NCBI GenBank assembly: GCA_029256035.1
Contig: JAQSYR010000078.1
Span: 1 to 8,381, forward strand
DNA: 8,381 nt
From: Anaerocolumna sp.
GTDB lineage: Bacteria > Bacillota > Clostridia > Lachnospirales > Lachnospiraceae
Reading direction: 5' to 3'
Shown: in pieces, positions 6,196-8,381 of the stretch
How positions within the stretch are numbered: position 1 is the stretch's first letter
How the letters are laid out: the number at the start of each line of letters is the position of its first letter
The notes under the pieces: generated by a model
What the model saw: the letters and a program-made list of their open reading frames with translations, nothing else
The model's database searches: none
What the model was told of the DNA's origin: nothing
Made by a program: the position numbers and the translations under genes

Positions 6196-8220
6196 TTATA
6201 ATCTTTCGTATCCTTTCATGGTTTTTTCAAATAGCATAGCCATTTCCTCTGATGGCAAAGGTTTACTAAGTAGAAATCCTTGGCCATCTTCACATTGCTG
6301 CATTCTTAAATATACTAATTGTTCAATTGTTTCAATTCCTTCTGCAATAACATCGTAGTTTAGGTCATGAGACAAAGAAATAATGGCTTTTACTATGTGG
6401 GCATCGATTTGATTATAGGGTACTGCATTAACGTAACTTTGATCCAGCTTTATTGTATCAATTGGTAGTTCCTTAAGATAGGCAAGTGAGGAATAACCGG
6501 TACCAAAGTCATCCAGGGCTATTTTTAGACCTTTCATCTTCAGTCCATTTAAACGTTCTATTACTAACTTTATATTTGTCAAAATAGCGGTTTCTGTTAT
6601 CTCAATGGTTACGTTTGAATAATCAATCTCATAGAAAGATATTAACTTCTCAATCTTATGAAAGTATATGTCACTTATTAAAGTTTTCGCAGATAGGTTA
6701 ATGGATATTCCTAAGTTATTGTAACCAGCATCTTCCCAATCTTTCTTTTGCTGCAACGCAGTCTTAAAAATCCACTGCTCAATTTCATAAATTTGCCCCG
6801 TTTGTTCCGCCACCGGAATAAACTCTGCCGGGGATATTGCTTCTTTTTTCTTATGATTCCATCTTATTAATGCTTCGGCACTGGTAATTCTATTTGTTTT
6901 CAAACTAAACTGGGGCTGATAATATAAAGAAAATTCTTTATTGTCCAGTCCCATCTGTATTTTATTTGCCATTTCCATATTCCAGTAGTTTAATTTCATT
7001 AACGTAGGTTCAAATACTTGAATTTTATTCTTCCCCTGGTGCTTTGCAGCATACATGGCAATTTCTGCGCTTTTTAATAGTTCTGTAAGATCGGATCCGT
7101 GTTCTGGAAATACTGCAATTCCAACAGTTACAGAAATATAAAACTGATAGTTATTCATTGACCAGGTATTCCCTATTTTTTTCAATAGCTCTTCAACATA
7201 CTCTAAAATTTGTTTCTGTGACAAACCCTGCCATAATACCACAAACTCATCTCCAGTAAACCTGGAAATCATTGTAGGATTCACGCTGTGCTGTTTGAGT
7301 TTATCTGCAAAATATTTCAAAAACTCATCGCCAACACTATGATTTAATGTGTCATTTATGTATTTAAAATTGTCAATATCCAGGTAGATTATTGCAAAAT
7401 CCATGCTCTCTTGCATCATAGACTTATTAATACATCTACTGGTCTCTTCCATAAATAGTACCTTATTTGGCAACCCGGTCAGACTATCATAGTATGCCAT
7501 TTTTTTAATTTTTTCTTCCTGTTTCTTCCTCTCTGTATTGTTTATGCCGACGGAAACTACCTGATATTTTTGTTTTAAATTAGAAGAATCAAGAATCTTG
7601 CTGTTCCAAATAATGTTAATTCTTTCACCATCTTTGGACATAAATTCGCTTTCATGATCTCTAATTTGACCATTTAACTTGATTTCTTCCATTACCCCTT
7701 CCATAATAGATTTATTATTTTCAGGTATTAAAAGTTCCAACCAATTTTGGTTCATTACTTCATCTTCTTTATATCCAAATAACTTTTGTGCATAAGGATT
7801 TAAGTTCTTTATTTTTCCACCCTCATCCCATAATGAAATAATAACTGGCGAATTATCAATAATATTTTGAAGGATATCTTTTTGATATCTTAATTCCCTT
7901 TCAATATTGATTACTTCTTCATGGGTTTGTTTTAATTCATCATAAGCTTCTTTTATTTTGCTTCCTGATTCTTTTATTATCTTGATTTTTTTATTAATTA
8001 AGTTATAAATTAAAAGCATGGTTATTACTATATATAGCCAACCTTTTGCTGTCTGTAATTTCATGTAAATAGATGAGTTTTGAACTATAATTGCTAATAG
8101 TCTGTCAGATAACAACACCCAGAGTGCTCCAAATATACCGTATTTTAAAGTTATATTAAGTGCTTCCTTATTATAAATTTTGTTTCGAATTCTTATAATA
8201 TTTAAAGTGTCAGGCACCAT
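6196..8220 (-). CDS. Membrane PAS-GGDEF-EAL cyclic-di-GMP signalling protein
   Basis: From ATG 8220-8218 the protein has 674 residues; TTG 8226 would add two. Two hydrophobic helices (about 25-46 and 60-75) have only a short loop between them, then come a charged coiled-coil-like stretch (about 78-120), a PAS domain (about 114-228), GGDEF (about 238-405) and EAL (about 411-666). GGDEF keeps DSLTGLPNK and the metal-site YLDIDNF, but the signature reads TGDEF (322-326) and no RxxD inhibitory site precedes it. EAL looks complete: E449 in EALIRW, N508, E540, D570-D571 in DDFGTGYSS, K591, E627 in AEGIE and Q647. It is probably a phosphodiesterase; cyclase activity is uncertain. The ligand of the PAS domain is unknown. 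No Shine-Dalgarno sequence precedes either start, and both start codons lie inside a perfect inverted repeat, so the true start and expression are uncertain. Confidence 0.85.
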   Translation of the reverse strand: MVPDTLNIIRIRNKIYNKEALNITLKYGIFGALWVLLSDRLLAIIVQNSSIYMKLQTAKGWLYIVITMLLIYNLINKKIKIIKESGSKIKEAYDELKQTHEEVINIERELRYQKDILQNIIDNSPVIISLWDEGGKIKNLNPYAQKLFGYKEDEVMNQNWLELLIPENNKSIMEGVMEEIKLNGQIRDHESEFMSKDGERINIIWNSKILDSSNLKQKYQVVSVGINNTERKKQEEKIKKMAYYDSLTGLPNKVLFMEETSRCINKSMMQESMDFAIIYLDIDNFKYINDTLNHSVGDEFLKYFADKLKQHSVNPTMISRFTGDEFVVLWQGLSQKQILEYVEELLKKIGNTWSMNNYQFYISVTVGIAVFPEHGSDLTELLKSAEIAMYAAKHQGKNKIQVFEPTLMKLNYWNMEMANKIQMGLDNKEFSLYYQPQFSLKTNRITSAEALIRWNHKKKEAISPAEFIPVAEQTGQIYEIEQWIFKTALQQKKDWEDAGYNNLGISINLSAKTLISDIYFHKIEKLISFYEIDYSNVTIEITETAILTNIKLVIERLNGLKMKGLKIALDDFGTGYSSLAYLKELPIDTIKLDQSYVNAVPYNQIDAHIVKAIISLSHDLNYDVIAEGIETIEQLVYLRMQQCEDGQGFLLSKPLPSEEMAMLFEKTMKGYERL

Positions 8221-8281
8221 GAACAAAATATGAACATTTAAATCTACTTCTGTTCATATTTTGTTCATGGTGCCTGACACT
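8206..8281. repeat. Perfect 31-bp inverted repeat (14-nt loop), REP/MITE-like element
   Basis: Arm 8206-8236 is the exact reverse complement of 8251-8281 (31 of 31 positions), with spacer 8237-8250. The outer part contains GTGTCAGGCACC, resembling the palindromic motifs scattered in many Firmicutes genomes and often linked to REP-associated (IS200-like) transposases; that link is from memory, not shown here. Each arm also holds ATGAACA twice, 11 bp apart. No U-tract follows the hairpin on either strand, so it is not a standard terminator. It covers the start of the GGDEF-EAL gene and begins 3 bp after the stop of the gene at 8285. Confidence 0.9.
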
Positions 8282-8284
8282 GTT

Positions 8285-8381
8285 TTATGGTAAATATTGT
8301 TCGCTAATGGAAATTACAACTTTATCTTTTGTTACTATATTACACAGTACTTCACGTGTAGATAATAATTCTTCCAGTTCT
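8285..8381 (-). CDS. C-terminal end of an unidentified protein, partial
   Basis: On the minus strand, an open frame enters from the window edge at 8380 and runs 31 codons to TAA (8287-8285). The peptide begins ELEELLSTREVLCNIV and ends ISISEQYLP. Of the other two minus-strand frames, I checked one and it stops within ten codons. The peptide has balanced composition and looks like the end of a real protein, but it is too short to place in a family. It lies on the same strand as the GGDEF-EAL gene, so the inverted repeat would sit between two genes of one possible transcription unit. A chance open frame cannot be ruled out. Confidence 0.5.
   Translation of the reverse strand, partial: ELEELLSTREVLCNIVTKDKVVISISEQYLP

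Noticed and set aside
8206..8281. Inverted repeat as a Rho-independent terminator
   Set aside because: The stem is strong but no U-tract follows it on either strand, and it overlaps a gene start.

Overview
The window looks like chromosomal DNA of an AT-rich, spore-forming member of the Clostridia, most likely a Lachnospiraceae-type organism. The main clues are two tandem Csp-type subtilisin-like proteases, a class tied to clostridial spore germination. Supporting clues are AAGGAG-type ribosome binding sites, low GC, a choice-of-anchor A adhesive domain and a membrane PAS-GGDEF-EAL protein. No RNA gene, CRISPR array or transposase gene was seen.

Layout. Positions 1-1085 (minus) hold the N-terminal 361 residues of a choice-of-anchor A protein whose C-terminus lies outside the window. 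A divergent promoter region (1086-1267) separates it from a plus-strand gene (1268-2584). That gene encodes a helical N-terminal domain of unknown function, a proline-rich linker and six tandem PLL/DUF346-type beta-propeller lectin units. Two paralogous Csp-like S8 proteases follow on the same strand (2682-4382 and 4429-6141), with gaps of 97 and 46 bp, so the three plus-strand genes could form one operon. A convergent minus-strand gene (6196-8220) encodes a two-helix membrane protein with PAS, GGDEF (written TGDEF) and EAL domains. Its 5' end lies inside a perfect 31-bp inverted repeat (8206-8281). The 3' end of one more minus-strand gene (8285-8381) ends 3 bp beyond that repeat.

How the genes may work together. 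None of the anchor-A protein, the lectin or the two proteases has a visible signal peptide, although adhesive and lectin domains usually act outside the cell. Spore coat, exosporium and Csp proteins are made in the mother cell or forespore and need no Sec signal. A sigma-K-like promoter match precedes the lectin gene. I therefore infer, without proof, that positions 1-6141 are a spore-surface and germination locus: two adhesive or carbohydrate-binding surface proteins next to a protease pair. The cyclic-di-GMP protein and the repeat look like a separate transcription unit.
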